Shown piece by piece: positions 1 to 11,570 of a stretch of 64,000 bases of DNA. The position numbers and the translations under genes are program-made. Below the pieces are notes generated by a model. It was not told where the DNA came from and made no database searches. It worked only from the letters and a program-made list of their open reading frames with translations. The first letter of the stretch is position 1. Each line of letters starts with the position of its first letter. Source of the stretch: Sanghuangporus weigelae (lineage: Eukaryota; Basidiomycota; Agaricomycetes; Hymenochaetales; Hymenochaetaceae); NCBI GenBank assembly GCA_033182465.1, contig CP137326.1, positions 682,001-746,000 of the forward strand, written 5' to 3'.

Positions 1-761
1 GAAGATGTTGACGGACCTGGCTCCAAAGGCTGCTGCATTTTCTCTTCAGAGCTTCGACTGGATGGGATAGGCAGTGAAGGGCAAGTACTGACCTGTTGGT
101 AATTGAAACGATGAGTGCTAGTGTCCTGCGAGGAGGCTGAGGAGAGGGGTTCTGCAAGTGGGCATGAATGGCTGTTGCCTTACTCTACCATTGAAGGGCC
201 TATCAATATGCCACAAGAACTTGTACACAGATACCTTCTGCACTTGCATGAATTATGCCACCCGAATTATATTTTTACATGGAGTATTTCATGAGTGGTG
301 ATTTTTCAATGGCCTGAGGGATGGTTGTGAGGGATGGGTTGACAAGGTTGTCTGTTTTGTTCTGTCATGTACACACTATATTTCTCATACATTCTTACAC
401 CGTTGGAAGCGCATTTTCGAGCACTTTTTTTACATAGCCATATCATATTTTTACATGCAGTATTGACCGAGAAATAGAGCACTCAATTCATTTTTGTTGT
501 TCAAGGGCACGACATGTGTCAAAAAATCACGTGATTTAGGCTTTTCTCATTACTTTTGCAAACGGCTGTAAAGACAGGAATTTATCGATACATCTGAAAT
601 GTCCGTAAATCGTACAAAAAGGAATGAAGGGCATAGCGTCAATAAAGTGTCCAACAATTTGTATATACTCGTAACAAAAGCATCAAGGTATTGAGTGAGC
701 AGTCGACCCGAGATAAAAATTGGTTCAAAGGAGTGTGAACAGAGGCCCGCCTCTAGAATCC
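1..761. other. left-edge intergenic stretch
   Basis: No gene can be supported. Frame 1 of the plus strand is open for the first 37 codons, ending in TAA near 111, and could be the tail of a gene lying to the left. It has no recognisable motif and is too short to call. The rest is AT-rich and lies downstream of the minus-strand zinc-finger gene, so it probably includes that gene's 3' untranslated region. Confidence 0.4.
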
Positions 762-2350
762 TTATGCCTCGCCAAACATCAAGTCGAAGTCGAAATCAGA
801 AAAACCCTCGCATGGCTCGAAATCCGAAACGCAACCGGTATCAGTGTGCTTTATATGCCGTATTAGAGCGTCCTTCCGAGAGAATACTTTATCGCAGCCT
901 CCGCAGTAAGTCCCATCAAGTTCTAGTAAGGCAATAGTCAGTGTCATGAAATTAAAGAAAATCAATATGAAGAGAACGCACGAGGGACACCCCTGCATCT
1001 CCACTCGACCGTCTTATAATGTATTTCCAAATGACGCTTGAAAGAGCGTTTCGCTCCTGGACCGGGTGTCTGTACATAACCACACTCGGGACATTTGAAC
1101 ACTTTTCCTTGCGTCAAGCCTGAATTTGTCTCCCGCGGTTGCTTAGCATGAGAAGTCTGCTTTTTCTGTATCGGAGGAGATTCTCTGCGTCGGTAAGGCG
1201 TAGCGCGTGCGGAGCGTTGAGTGCGGGATGGCCCTGGCGCCGACTTCGATTTCGCGTTCGATTTCGCCCTTAACTTTGCAGGTGGCGTATCGGGTAGGAA
1301 TACCGGTGCACAGAGCGCCGGTAGTTCTCTTGCCTGGATCAACATCGGAGCTATCGAGGAGACAGGAGCCGGGCTCTCGGCATTCGATACAAGCATTGAC
1401 GCCTGCATCGGCATCGGAGTCGTGCCATGCTGAGCGGCAAAGAGAAATGGCGAGGAACGTCCTTCAGAAAGAGGTCGCACAATGAACTGAGCATCAATGG
1501 GCGGACCGTTCGATTTCTTTTCGTCAAAAGGAGGCTGGAAAAGGGCCTGAGCGCTCAATGCATTCCTGAACTGATAGTGTGAAAAAATCATTGCAGATGT
1601 CAGCTCTGATTCCAAATCGAAGTCTTCCGACGAGCAGATGCTGCTTCCGGACGGCGAAAGCGCTGGCGTCACAGAAGGCGAGTACGGAAGCAACGTATTC
1701 CTCCTCATAGGAGTCGTCACAGTCCTCGGAGGCGCGGATGTGCTCTGAACGTTAGGGATGGTACCCGGTAGGCATATATTTACAGAGACATCTCCAGATG
1801 GCGGCGGTAGCGACATTTCGAGCGAAGGAGACCACCCGTTCTCCCCAGGAAGGAACACGTACTCCTGGGGGTCGACTACCATGGACATAGACGACTGCGT
1901 GGCAATTGAGGGAGGGCCCGGTACATCCACAGAAGTACTAGAGAACAGACCAATGGTAGAAGAGACCGAGGCGCAAGTTGAAGCAGCGTCGGAAGGCAGA
2001 GCGCCGATGTCATTAGCCAGGTCAAAAAAGGTAGCTCCAGATGCGGCTGAATCAGTCGCCGGAGTCTCTGTCTGTACTCTTGAAGGCCCAGCTTGCAGAT
2101 CCCTGGACTGGAGAGTTTGCTGAGCCCGCGCGGAAGATGATAACGTAAGGACAGACGGGTCGACACAGGCGGAGGCCGGGACTTCTCCGCGCTCAAGAGC
2201 ACACTCCTCCTCGGAAGAGATATCCCACCCGTATTCAGTCCAGCCGGATTCCTCGAGCGGCCAGCGCTCGTACTCGTCTTTGTAGCACTCCGGGATCGGC
2301 CTGCGGAGCGAAGGTGAGACTACGTTTCCAAGCGTTCCAGCGCTGTTCAT
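762..2350 (-). CDS. C2H2/C2HC-type zinc-finger protein, probable transcription factor
   Basis: Two exons (2350-982 and 922-762) give about 509 residues. The intron has a GTGCGT donor, a CTGAC branch site and a TAG acceptor. The first 380 or so residues are Ser/Thr/Pro-rich and look disordered. A basic stretch follows, then two zinc-finger-like modules at the C-terminus: CPECGY...HLEIH, with an unusually long 16-residue loop, and YCGGCDKVFSRKDALIRH followed by a terminal Cys (C2HC). The intron splits the module region just before the second finger, and splicing is needed to complete it. The C-terminal tail is acidic. DNA-binding regulator is inferred from the fingers; the target is unknown. 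The protein at 21213-22619 has the same layout (disordered, then an irregular finger, then a C2HC finger with FSR(K/R)DA). Confidence 0.85.
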
Positions 2351-3366
2351 GACGAGATATAGGCAGTCCGGTCTAGACTCGGGCTCTGAAGAAAAATAAA
2401 GGAAAGGAAGACGAAAGCGATCGAAAGGAAGGAAGGGGAGAGATATTAAATTGAATTTGTATGGAGAAATCTTGGGCCTTTATACCTCTCAACGCTCGGA
2501 GGGATGAGGAATAATAGCCCTTTTACAGACTGTCTTTCTCTGAGAAAGTCAAAGGAAAATGCGCCATTGATCGAGAGATAAAGAACTCCTAAGTGATAGA
2601 TCCAATCACAGCAGAACCAGAACGTGTAAATTAGCCAAAGATGAGGAGAACAGGTGAGCCTTCCAGAGTCAATCAAGGCTTTCGTTCATTCATTCATCGT
2701 TGGCAAATTATTCTTGCCTCGTACAGTTTCCTAGAATGGATACCCCAGGCAAAATTGAGAGTTGTGACCCAGGGGCGCTTTTGTCCGACTTTGTTTTGTC
2801 CAAGAGGACAATCAAAGCCGCGCCTCCAAGGATTCACGTCTCCACGCCATACTAGCCAGGTGCACAGCACACATGTTAGAATGGATCGACGCGAGTTTTG
2901 ATTATCTGTTCTGAGGACAATAGCATAGCAAACTGATAGAGTTAGCTCGAGCTCGAGTAAAGGGCCCTCCTCTTTCTCACACACCGGGCAAAAACTCATT
3001 CCGCGCCCTTAGAAATTTTGATCGGAACGGGTGAGCTCTCATCCGATTGGCTCTTTTTCCATTCTGGGTAACATTTTCACGGTTCGGAAATGAGTTTTTG
3101 CCTGGTGTGTCAGGTTGGTAGTAACGTCGGGCGGCTCAATGTCGTCGATCATGAGTGGATCGTGTCGATCTTCGATTCTCGCCGCGGGCGAACTTCGAGT
3201 CAGTTGTTTGGATGAAGAAATCAAAGCCAAAATTATATAGGCAGATTTTATCTACGGGGAACAGGTACCGAGGGATAGCATTGCAGTATTATGATTCCTT
3301 ATTATATGAGTGAGGTAGGATGGACGAATAATTGGAGTAATTGAAAGGGTATGTGCGATAACTTTT
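2351..3366. other. intergenic, upstream of zinc-finger gene
   Basis: About 1 kb between the start of the zinc-finger gene and the 3' end of family member P1. Short open frames occur on both strands but none has a start, splice pattern or composition suggesting a gene. It must hold the promoter of the zinc-finger gene and the 3' end of P1. Confidence 0.6.
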
Positions 3367-4489
3367 TCAATGAAATTTGAATGGCTGTCTCTCCTCGTCA
3401 GTCCACTGTGTCAAGTCCCACTCCGGTGGGCCATAAAATGGTACACGGTAAGTCTCCCTGAGATAGCTAAAATGATTTCGGTGTTTCTCTCAATCATTTT
3501 GTCTGAGCAACCCCAAGTAAGCTACTCACTCTTTATATTTCTTCCATGTTGAAAAGACTCGGAAGCTTGGGTCCTTCATCTCGATATCCATGACATCACC
3601 ATCATCGTACCATGTCGTTCCCTTATCTTCCTCTTGTTCCTCCTCGTCTTCTTCATCAATTTCCTGGATATCAAGTCGATATTTCCCCTTTTCTCGCTCT
3701 TCCGGAGTAAGGTTCTGCAGAAACACCTTGAACGCCTTCTCTATTGCAGCTTCCTCACGGTCGTGGTCCCCTTCTGGTTGGTCTTTAAAAAGCTTTTTGC
3801 CGTGTGCCTTCAGAACCCGATGATAGCAAGTGCCAAGCATCCTCCACGTCACATCGGTCCAATGGGTCATATCCCTAAGAGTATACGATAGATCAGGGAT
3901 GGACTGCTCGTTGAGTTGCCCCGCGGCATCCAGAGCTCTGATGGTCGCGACTATGAGCACACCGTGCGCCCATTCTGTTATTCTGGCGCGTTCACCATCA
4001 TCAATATCTTCAGTGAGATGCATGTCAGGTCAGCCAGAACTTGACTATCGAAGGAAGACGTACTTATCCAGTCACCAAATTCGACATTAAACTTAGCAAG
4101 AGCGTCGAGAACGTACCAAGCATCCAGCCATCTCTTTTTCACAACATGGGTATGGATTGTGCTTAGGGTGTTATCGACCAGGTCAAGTATAGCGTAGCTC
4201 AAATAATCTAGGCGCAAATGAATAGTGAGGATTAGAAATAGTCCATCATCAAGGAGAAAGAGTGAGAATAACGCGACATACCATTGTAGATATACATATC
4301 GAAACGGCTTGGATCTCTCTTATCGGCTTGCTCAAATAGCTCTAATACGAGTTCATAGGAACCTTTGTGGATGGGAGCACCACCATTTGCGAATGTGTAA
4401 TCCCGGGATAAGACAAACTAAGCAGCGAGAGTCAGCATCCCTTCTGGTGATTTCAAATGCTCAAAATGCCTGCTTACTTCGTCCGACAT
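3367..4489 (-). CDS. unrecognised family protein, copy P1
   Basis: Five exons (4489-4478, 4417-4282, 4207-4064, 4007-3530, 3466-3367) total 870 nt, giving 289 residues. I do not recognise the family. The protein starts MSDE, then DYTFANGG...IHKGSYE, then YIYNDYLSYAILDLVD. A helical core follows with WINIDDGERARITE and a LDAAGQLNE motif. A charged, Glu-rich stretch after TPEEREKGKY looks disordered. The protein ends with GPPEWDLTQWTDEE, which is also found in P2 and P3. No signal peptide or membrane segment is visible, so it is probably cytosolic. P2 lies 377 bp upstream in the same orientation and P3 lies 5 kb away. Exons 2 and 3 are exactly 136 and 144 nt in all three copies, which supports both the models and descent by duplication. 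Confidence 0.85.
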
Positions 4490-4866
4490 CTTCTCAGTGA
4501 TTGCTCAAGGTGATGTTGACAGCGACGGATCATCACCGATGCGGATCAGCGGAGTTTACAACTCGTATTATGGACAAAACAAGATCACATGACTTCAATC
4601 ACTTGGAGAGGACCAGGGAGACGAGTAATTTGTATAATTTTTGTAAATGTTGATGTTATTTATATTATCAAGAGATACGAGACGTCTTATTGTGAAGGGT
4701 TAATGTCATCAATCAGAAAAATAGACTCAGCATCAACAATTTGACGGGAGTCGCGATACCGACGAAACAGATTCATTAGTTAGTATGCCCAGTGTTAGTC
4801 ATTATCCAAACAAGCGGCAACTGGATCCTACCTTACAGTAAATTTCCTACGGATGAAGTATGAAGA
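4490..4866. promoter_or_regulatory. P1-P2 spacer
   Basis: A 377 bp AT-rich spacer between two same-strand paralogues. It carries the 3' end of P2 and the promoter of P1. No distinct element could be picked out by eye. Confidence 0.4.
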
Positions 4867-6022
4867 TCAGTCGAGATCCCACCGGCTTTTGTTCCCGAGT
4901 TTGAATTCTCGCTTCTCCGCTTCAGTCCACTGGGTTAGGTCCCACTCAGGTGGACCATAAAGAGGAACTTGTGGACTCTCCCTCAGGCACCTATGGCGCC
5001 ATTCAGAGTCTGAAGTGTATCTGACGGTGAAATATCCGACTTACTCTTTGTATTTTTTCCACGTTGAAAAAACGCTGAAGCTCGAGTCCATCAGGGAGAT
5101 ATCCCTGACATCTCCATCCTCGTACCACATCCTTCTTCCACCCTCCTCGGCGTCACCTCGATTTTCTTCCTGCTCATCTTTCTGACCAATGAACTTGTAT
5201 CTTCCCTTTTCCCGTTCCTCTGGACTAAGCTTCTGAACAAATGCATTGTATGCCTTCTTCACAGCTGACGCTTCACGCTTATACTCTTCATCAGTCCGAC
5301 CTCCAAGAAGTTTCTTGCCGTATCCCTTCAGAACTCTGTGATAGTAAGTATCGAGCGTATCCCACCACGTAAGAGTCCATTGAGCCATGTCCCTAAGAGT
5401 ATACGCAAGATCTGGGAAGAAACTCTTGTTGAGCTGCCCGGCTGCGTCTAGGGCACGAATAGTTGTTACGATGAGGGCACCATGAGCGGTTTCTGTAATT
5501 GCAACGCGCTCTCCATCATCAACGTCTTCATTGACAGACAATTTTGAAATTAGTTCAACTAAAGACTCAAATGAGAGGAAACAGATATGCACTTATCCAT
5601 GCACCACAAATCTGATTGAATTTCGCAAGCGCGTCGAGGGTATGCCATGCATCCTGCCATCTCTTCTTTGTAACATGAGTGTAGACTGTGCTGAGCGTAC
5701 TGTCAACCAAGTCAAGCACGGCATCCCCAAAATAGTCTGGGGTTAGGATGGACAAGGCTTCAGGAACAAGAAGAGACAGGTCGAGGAAACACGTCGTACC
5801 GTTGTAGATGTACAGATCAAACCGGTCCGGATCCCTCTTGTTGGCTTGATCGAGCAGCTTAAGAACGCGTTCATATGAAGCTTTGTGGATTGAGATACCA
5901 CTAGGAGCGAACGTATAGTCCCGAGGTAGGACATACTGAAGCCACAGGCTTGGTTTTTACGAGGCCAGGAATTTCAGAAAACAGCTGCTCACTTTGTCTG
6001 AGGTCCTCGTTCTAGGCGGCAT
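4867..6022 (-). CDS. unrecognised family protein, copy P2
   Basis: Five exons (6022-5993, 5935-5800, 5736-5593, 5525-5045, 4990-4867) sum to 915 nt, giving 304 residues. The order of blocks matches P1: MPPRTRTSDK, DYTFAPSG with IHKASYE, a DLYIYND block, an ILD/VLDLVDSTLST block, DDGERVAITETAHGALIVTT, LDAAGQLN, YHRVLKGYGKKLLGGRTDEE, LSPEEREKGRYKF, a short Glu-rich linker, then the terminal GPPEWDLTQWTEAEK. It is closer to P1 than to P3 by eye. Its start is 260 bp from the start of WW-like gene A on the other strand, so the two probably share a promoter region. Function is unknown. Confidence 0.85.
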
Positions 6023-6282
6023 CGTGACGGTAAGTTGAAGGCGAACCACGGCAAAATGTATCGTTGTTTTATATATGTCAGCGCCGATCAGCGGAGTTTG
6101 CACGCTTTACAAACACGGTAATTACTTATTCTTAGGCACCATTATTTTATGTCCGCGCAATAAGCATCCGTGTAAGTACACGAGGTAACATCATGCACGG
6201 CTTCTTTAGCGAACGCCCACCTTCACTTTCATCTTTCTTCCCATACTCTTCGTGTCCTTCCCAGCTTCAGTGTCCTTGTCAG
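6023..6282. promoter_or_regulatory. divergent promoter, P2 / gene A
   Basis: A 260 bp spacer between head-to-head starts. An upstream in-frame ATG at 6193 exists for gene A. The paralogue B aligns only from the later methionine (MRANPIL against MSINPIL), so the region is treated as promoter or leader. Confidence 0.5.
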
Positions 6283-9088
6283 ATGAGGGCAAACCCAATT
6301 TTGGTCTTGCTTCGTAAGCTGTTACAGCTTTGCCGCCTATGTGCGAAGAACAGTTTGCACTGGCTATATAGACTGTTCTCACAGCTGTTGAGACTGGTTG
6401 GCACTTGCAAGCCCGTTGTAGCCTGCGAGCTCGAAGAAGACAAGTTCGAAACAAATGAAGATCGCAATCCTGAGCTTTCGAGTATCGATACCAGCGCACC
6501 GCTAACCTCGATACCGACCGAACGGAGGGACGTTCTGGCATGCGCTACGGCTCCATCCATGCCGTCGCAACCAAGAACACACCTAGATAATGTGGTGGAA
6601 TCGATTCCAGGAGTACCTGCTCTCTATCTATCCAGTTCAGACGTGCCGGAAATAAGAAGCGGCTTCGATAACAATATTTGGACCAAGTCATCCTTACAAG
6701 AACATAGGGAAACAACTCATGGTAAGAATATGCTCTATGCCGTTCGACAAAGAGGAATAACAACTTTTCTTGAAGGAGCAGTCTTTGCAGAACCTGCTGG
6801 ATACAGATCATTTGAAGCACTGTCCGGGAATATGAAACCCGTCGCACCATCAGAAAGGCCTCGGTACGATCGCAACATAATTACGTGCGTTGTCCGTTTC
6901 TTTCATTGCAACAAATGCTTTACTTCAACTCAGAACAAGAAACACTGAGGGGTGGAAATTTAGACCGTTGGAGACCTACGACTTGTTTAGGTAAGATTTA
7001 TCGATGAAGACCTAGTGCGAATTGTATTCAATTGTTTGCAGGAACCGAAATATTGGGGCATGGAAATATTTCATCCATCCAGAGGGAATACCATACTACC
7101 TTTACGAGTCTTCACTCGGATTTTCCTTTCTCACGGAAGCGGATCTTCGGGAGAATCTAGTCTTTGAAGAAGTCAAGTCTTTTATGAACCATCTCGAGGC
7201 TCGAATAGAGAACTTCGATTGGGAGTCCAGACGACCTGAGAACGTAGAAGTCGTTTTGGAAATACAAGGCGGCTGGTCGTACTATATGATTGACCTAGAT
7301 AAGGGCGTCGTTTTTTGGATTGATGAGTATGATACTTCGTTTGCTTTTGGCTATTATTTCGGTGTTGGATCTCACGATGATTTCCGTGAGTCTGTGATTG
7401 TCGAAGGGTCCTGCTTGTGCATTTACATTTCATCAAGTCCGCCAGCTTGAACTTGAATACTGGGTACATGTTGAGCAATTTCCTAACCATCGTGGTGTCG
7501 GACTTGAACGCTTCAACGAGGCACTGGGAGTCCTTAATTACTGGAGAATTGGTACGTTAGGCGTCAATGCTGCAAAGTATACCATGTTGACGAATTCCAC
7601 CTGATGAGATGCCATCTCATCTGCTGACTCCACTACACCATATGATGAGCACGATCTGAATTCGCTTGCAGATGCTCTCCGTAATCTCGAAGGTTTGTCA
7701 CATCTGATTAGCTCTTCAATTCGCTGACGTCGTAGTCCCTAACTTTCAGGTACGATGAAGGAGGGGCATAACCGTGCGTATGCCGTGACTAGTCTAGGTG
7801 AGCAATTCTCCTGTGGATGCTGGTAGCCTTCGTCTTATTTTGTGGCCAGCGCGCGTAATGTCAGTTTTTGGTAAGCTAGTTTGACCTTTCCCTTGAGCAA
7901 TGGCTCATTGGGTCTATCCAGCGCATGAGCGACATTACAACCTCCACGGATCACCTGGCGCACGTCTTCAGGTATGGCAAAGCGTGAGAGGGCAACGCAA
8001 GGAGGAACGATTGTGGCTGGTGAAATTTATGTCACCGTTATTTTTCTATTCACCAGAGACGCATCTTTCCGGTACTGTGCTTCGCCCTCTGTGCACCTTG
8101 TCGCAGTGACTGAAATATACTAGAGCTTGAACGGCAGTGGGTCGATGGAGTGTTCCAAGAACGACGATGGAAGAAGTATCAGGTATGATCAATCCCAATC
8201 TGCCGCGGTATATCTCTCTTATCGCGTTTTGAAGATGCGACTAGAACGTTCCTGGGAATCGTTTGTAGTTGCTGTAAGCTTTTAGACTCGATCGTTTTCA
8301 CGTGGCTCCTAAGCAAGCATAGTCAACAGTGCTGCTCAATGCGAATATCGGGCTCTTGACGACGCCAATTATTTTCTCAGAGAACGATGGAGCTCTGTTT
8401 ACGTCCCCAGCAGCGGTCGCCAGTCAAGTGTCCATCGTAGCAAGTATTGCAAGTATTGTCGTTGGCCTTCTCCTCATACGACAGGTCTACGTCAGTGGCA
8501 GGGACATTGACTTTAGCTCCACTAAAGCGGCAAGCACACGAGTTTTCTCGAATATGATTCCCCATCTCATCGATTCTTCCAGGCTGATTATCTGTCTAGG
8601 AGAAGGCATGCTCAACTTGGTTTGGAGACAATGGCAATTCAGTTCAGTTTACCTTTCGCGTTTCTCATGTGGGCGTACGCGTAATCTCCTTCCTTGTTTT
8701 GTACATCGTTTTTACTGACCCTCTCCCATGTTGAAGAATGATTGCCTTTTTTATTTCCGTTGCCATTTCGAGCTTCTTCCAAGTCGACGGCTGGCCAAGC
8801 CCAGGCATTCAATCAATCTATGCAATCATATGGCTTTTCATCGCTATCCTGATTGCATGGACATTGGTCACACGCTGGGAAATGAACAACCATACAAGCG
8901 TCACGGACGTGGTGTCTTACTCGGCAGGTCGAAGCATGATGAAGCTTTGGACTTGGCTCATTGATCGGAAAGGCCAGAGCAAGAGAGAAGCTTCCGAGGC
9001 AATTAACCTGGAAAGTATTACGATAACTTCACCTGAGTCCATCACTGCATCGCCGGGCGAGCCTGCGACATCAGCTGCAAACAAGTAG
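6283..9088 (+). CDS. WW-like domain / multi-TM membrane protein, paralogue A
   Basis: Multi-exon gene. Exons 6283-6884, 6934-6990, 7042-7385 and 7438-7551 are fixed, with several small exons after them. The N-terminus has an amphipathic or hydrophobic segment (NPILVLLRKLLQLCR) and a disordered linker ending SERPRYDRNI. A WW-like module follows: GWKFRPLETYD, then YFIHPEGIPYYLY, and later YYMIDLDKGVVFWIDEYD. The middle block includes GSPGARLQVWQSVRG and SPLFFYSPETHLSG, then ERRWKKYQ. The C-terminal half has LLNANIGLLTTPIIFS, a strong hydrophobic helix ending VGLLLIRQ, a YLSRR...LETMAIQFSLPF block, and two further TM segments before a short tail. The layout fits an Agaricomycete-expanded WW-domain membrane family known to me from memory; its role is unknown. 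The intron at 8530-8582 has a GC donor. Gene B is its inverted paralogue. Confidence 0.82.
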
Positions 9089-9592
9089 CAGATAGCAGAC
9101 ATGCTTGGTGGCAAGATTTGGTCCGTGAGGTTTCTTTCGTTCCTATCTCGTTGGCCAATGAACATTCAATGTTATACTTGATAGATTCAACGCTTGCCAT
9201 TGACTTTCATGAATCGATAAGTCCTCTCATGGACTTTACGCTATTCTGCTTGAACCCACTGGTACTGGAAGATCTGTTTGGATTGCATCTAGAAGTTCTT
9301 GTCTCTCCGAACTCATAGAAAGCACTCGCTCTAGGCCTTGTATTTCTTTTCGGAATTCCTATTTGTTGGTTACAACGTTTCAATGAAAATTTCAAATTGA
9401 CTAAGATATCAAATAACACGGAGTGGTAGGGGAGTTAAGAAAATCATACAGGTACTCGTTAAGAGGTGAAGTCTTGGTAATAAGTAGCGAACAAGAGAGT
9501 TTGAAGAACGAGTATAACAAGTGGTAATAGATGATAAAAACGGTTCTGGAAGCATGACTGATCATGGAAAGATAGCGTAGAATTCATCTCTT
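9089..9592. other. convergent 3' intergenic region
   Basis: About 500 bp between the 3' ends of gene A and P3. No coding signal is seen. Confidence 0.6.
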
Positions 9593-10802
9593 TTAGTCAT
9601 CTTCGTCAAAACCGAAGGGATCGTTATCGAGAGAGAACTGCTGCTTCTCTTCCGCCCTCCATTTGGTAAGGTCCCAGACAGGTGGTCCACGAAGAGGCCT
9701 CTGTGGGCATTTCGCGAGGTAGCTAGATGATTATAGCTAAGCATGGGAAAATAAGGGGAAGTACGCAGTAAGGCGCGGACGTGCTTTTTATATTTCCTCC
9801 ACATGGTCGTGGAACGAAAGGTAGAATGTTCCCTTGCTGCATCTATAGCTTTGGCTTTTCCAAACCAGACTTTCGACGCATTATTCTTCTTCGCCGCTTT
9901 CTCCTCTTCTTCTTCGTCATCTTCTTCTTCGTCATCTTCTTCTTCGTCATCTTCGTCATCTTCGTCATCATCAGAGCTGTCACTCTGAGCACTGCCAACC
10001 ATGTAACCCTTTTTCTCTCGTTCCTGCTTGCTGAGACCTTTCACGAATGCCTCAAACACCTTTGATCGCGCTTCCTTCGTTTGCTCTCGTTCTTCGTCCG
10101 TCCGCGTGCCAAAGAGCTTCTTTCCGTAACCTTTCAGAACTATGTGGTAACATGTGTCGAGATCGCCCGAGAATGTTTTAGCGGAATGTGCCATCGCCAT
10201 AAGGGACAGTTCGAGATCTGGGATAGTCTCCTCGTTGAGTTGGCCAGCTTCTTCGAGGCCTCGGATAGTTGTGATGAGAAGTGCGCCATGAGCTCCTTCA
10301 GTAGCTCTGACGCGATCGCCATCGTCAACGTCTGATGCAAATTTAGCAAGGAAATATGCGCACTCCGAAAGGAAACTACACGCACTCAGCCATGAGCAGC
10401 ACATATCAGAGAACTTCGAGAGAGCATCAAGAGCGCGCCAAGCGTCGAGCCACTGTTTCTTTGAGACATGAGTATTGATGGAGCTCAACGTTTTATCAAC
10501 GAGATCCAAAATTGCGTAGCCATAATAGTCTGAAAACAAGCCGTTCAGAACAGATCATTTTCGAGAAGCGCGTTGAATGCACCATTATAAATGTACAAAT
10601 TATGCCTGTCAGGGTCCCTGTTCCTAGCTTGCTCGAAAAGCTTCCACAGACGCTCAAAGGAGGCCTTATGGATTAGAAGACCGCCTGGCGTGAAGGTGTA
10701 GTCAGGAGGGAGAACAAACTGGAGAAAAGATAAGTGCCTGCGTCTAGCCGTCTACTACGAGAATCGCCAATGGCATCTTACCGTGGTAGATTGTGCAGCC
10801 AT
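9593..10802 (-). CDS. unrecognised family protein, copy P3
   Basis: Exons 10802-10782, 10718-10583 (136 nt), 10529-10386 (144 nt) and a long exon 4 from 10331 are clear. The protein begins MAAQSTTFVLPPDYTFTPGG and carries YIYNDYYGYAILDLVDKTLS, DDGDRVRATEGAHGALLITT and YHIVLKGYGKKLFGTRTDEE. Unlike P1 and P2 it has a long Asp/Glu run encoded by an in-frame tandem repeat at 9906-9965. It ends with GPPVWDLTKWRAEEK and a short acidic tail. The last intron is not certain. Either a GT donor near 9780 joins to 9700 (319 residues), or a poor GC donor near 9766 joins to 9722 (331 residues), which would match the exon border of P1 and P2. Both keep frame. Intron 3 and the last intron contain no stop in frame, so reading through them would give a misleading long ORF. 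Confidence 0.8.
9906..9965 (-). repeat. in-frame acidic minisatellite in P3
   Basis: On the plus strand a 15-bp unit (cttcttcttcgtcat) is repeated three times and followed by two 9-bp units (cttcgtcat). Read on the minus strand it encodes an Asp/Glu tract. All units are multiples of three, so copy-number change would not alter the frame. Confidence 0.9.
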
Positions 10803-11570
10803 CGCGGAGGTTGGATGCGGCTTACTCTGAGAGGACGGACGCGTCGACGCGTCGCGCCTTTTCATTGTCGGAGTTTACAGCGGAGTTTGCACGATATTGC
10901 CAAGAGTCGTCCATGCTAGGAAGGCACATGACTGGAGCGCCGATCTTGACGTGCGCGTCGATCAAACCTGCGTTTATCACCTTTCCCGTCCGTACAATGA
11001 CGACAGATGCCTTGGTCATCATCACGGGTCCTCTTTCCACCAGCCTCCAGATACACTCACGTCAGCGTCGTGGACTTAGAGGGTGCGGTGCCCTGCTGCC
11101 GTTTCAAGTGCTAGATTCACATCATCGGAATCATCAAATTATTTATAGAATGCTTACATGGCACGTTTGAATATCAATGGAATGGCGCCGCAATTCTCGC
11201 AAATCCATGGCAGACAGGTGCGAAGTGCCTGTGTTGTCCTACGGGCTCTGACATCGAGCGTTATGGTTGCGATGTTGCCTGTGATGCTTTAGGATCCCTG
11301 CCTGGAAAACTTGTTTTAATTTTCCTTTTGGTTGATGGCACGAGGACGTGCCTTCGATTAATCCGTATTCGTACGGCTTATCGGGGATTCCTGCAGTCCA
11401 CCCGTCAGGATAGCTCGATTGCTGTTAGCCGAATGCGCCGCCCGGGTGTATATGTATCTGGGTACGGTTTGGGCGGCTGACTGGCATTAATATTCTTATA
11501 TGGCCTGCAGCCTCATCCGATACCATCTTTCGATCCCCCTCTCCGCCTTCTAGCTTTCTGACTCTACAGT
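10803..11570. promoter_or_regulatory. divergent intergenic region, P3 / GT90
   Basis: A 768 bp region between divergent starts. Short frames here have no homology that I recognise. TATA-like tracts near 11449-11455 and 11496-11500 lie upstream of the GT90 start and may serve it. Confidence 0.45.

Noticed and set aside
9781-10065. Plus-strand frames encoding poly-Ser or poly-Phe tracts opposite P3
   Set aside because: They are the complement of the acidic minisatellite in P3.
9562-10539. One long uninterrupted P3 open frame of 325 codons
   Set aside because: It reads through two introns whose borders are supported by P1 and P2, and its final part is in the wrong frame relative to the conserved GPP-WDLT end.
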